From positions 1 through 6,034 of the forward strand of contig JAEYOT010000606.1 in NCBI GenBank assembly GCA_023411445.1: 6,034 bases of DNA. Reading direction: 5' to 3'. This DNA is from Pseudomonadota bacterium. Lineage in GTDB: Bacteria; Myxococcota_A; Polyangia; Polyangiales; Polyangiaceae. Shown one piece after another: positions 5,697-6,034 of this stretch; the first letter of the stretch is position 1; each line of letters opens with the position of its first letter. The translations under genes were made by a program, and so were the position numbers. The notes below the pieces were generated by a model. The model saw only the letters and a list, made by a program, of their open reading frames with translations, was not told the origin of the DNA and did no database searches.

Positions 5697-6034
5697 GTGC
5701 CCGAAGCAAAGCCAAGCGGCGCCCAAATCTTGAACATGACGGCCAAGCGCCGTCGACGAGCCATCTTGCAACGCGTCGCCATCGCGGTGGTGGTGGCGGC
5801 GGGTGTGGGGGCTTATTTCTGGCACCGCTCCACCAGCAACCAGGACGCCGGGCCGCGCTACGTGACGACGGAGGCCAAGCGCGGTCCGCTGCGCGAGACC
5901 GTCACGGCCACCGGCAAGTTCAAGGGCCTCGGCGCGGTCGACGTCGGCGCGCAGATCTCCGGGCGCATCTCACGCGTGCTGGTGGACTTCAACGACCAGG
6001 TCAAAGAAGGGCAGACGCTGGCCGAGATCGATCC
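5697..6034 (+). CDS. MacA-like RND/ABC efflux periplasmic adaptor subunit, 5' part only
   Basis: The frame is open to the right edge, giving about 112 residues of a protein that is usually 370-420 residues long. A basic N-terminal tail (AKRRRRAILQR) is followed by one membrane anchor, AIAVVVAAGVGAYFW. The adaptor signature comes next: VTTEAKRGPLRETVTATGKF, then VDVGAQISGRISRVLVDFND and QVKEGQTLAEID, the start of the lipoyl-like hairpin domain. The wording closely parallels MacA (xGAQVSGQ, GDxVKxGQ, IDP), which pairs with the ABC transporter MacB and a TolC-like outer-membrane channel. A macB-like gene would be expected just beyond the window. Three in-frame starts are possible: ATG 5676, GTG 5697 and ATG 5736. 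I chose GTG 5697 because AGGA (5685-5688) lies 8 nt upstream; the other two lack a clear SD. ATG 5736 would still leave a normal anchor. The exact export substrate cannot be told. Confidence 0.88.
   Translation, partial: MPEAKPSGAQILNMTAKRRRRAILQRVAIAVVVAAGVGAYFWHRSTSNQDAGPRYVTTEAKRGPLRETVTATGKFKGLGAVDVGAQISGRISRVLVDFNDQVKEGQTLAEID

Noticed and set aside
1..6034. CRISPR arrays, insertion sequences, tRNA/rRNA genes, phage or defence genes
   Set aside because: I looked for spaced repeats, transposase motifs, terminal inverted repeats and tRNA-like cloverleaves and saw none. The window is filled by ordinary metabolic and envelope genes.

Overview
The window is GC-rich DNA, roughly two thirds G+C by eye, from a Gram-negative bacterium. 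It encodes a lipoprotein with a lipobox and a MacA-type periplasmic adaptor. The base composition, the short gaps and the style of the uncharacterised protein at the left edge suggest a myxobacterium or related deltaproteobacterium (perhaps Polyangiales). That assignment is inference; no rRNA or other taxonomic marker is present.

Left two thirds (1-4110), minus strand: three genes read right to left. The first is a glycogen debranching enzyme (4110 to 2188). Its stop overlaps by 4 bp (ATGA) the start of a class V PLP-dependent aminotransferase-fold enzyme (2191 to 1001). A 91-bp gap follows, containing a perfect 16-bp GC palindrome. The third gene is a conserved-looking helical protein of unknown function that starts at 909 and runs off the left edge. 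The first two are almost certainly co-translated, and the third is probably in the same transcript.

Centre (4111-4285): a divergent intergenic region of 175 bp. It must carry the start signals for both transcription directions and holds a 22-bp imperfect dyad that could be an operator.

Right third, plus strand: a 144-residue four-helix membrane protein (4286-4720), resembling the HemJ/CopD type in topology, is followed with no gap (TAAATG) by a lipoprotein polysaccharide deacetylase of the CE4/NodB superfamily (4721-5527). After a comparatively AT-rich gap of about 170 bp comes the 5' end of a MacA-like efflux adaptor gene, cut by the right edge.

Functionally, the window combines storage-glucan breakdown (debranching enzyme), an envelope-directed carbohydrate esterase and the start of an export system. 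I see no phage, transposon, CRISPR, toxin-antitoxin or defence genes, no tRNA or rRNA, and no convincing new multi-gene system. The points most worth a second look are the tight coupling of a debranching enzyme to a PLP enzyme that lacks the desulfurase cysteine, the HemJ-like membrane protein, and the paired active-site cysteines of the deacetylase.
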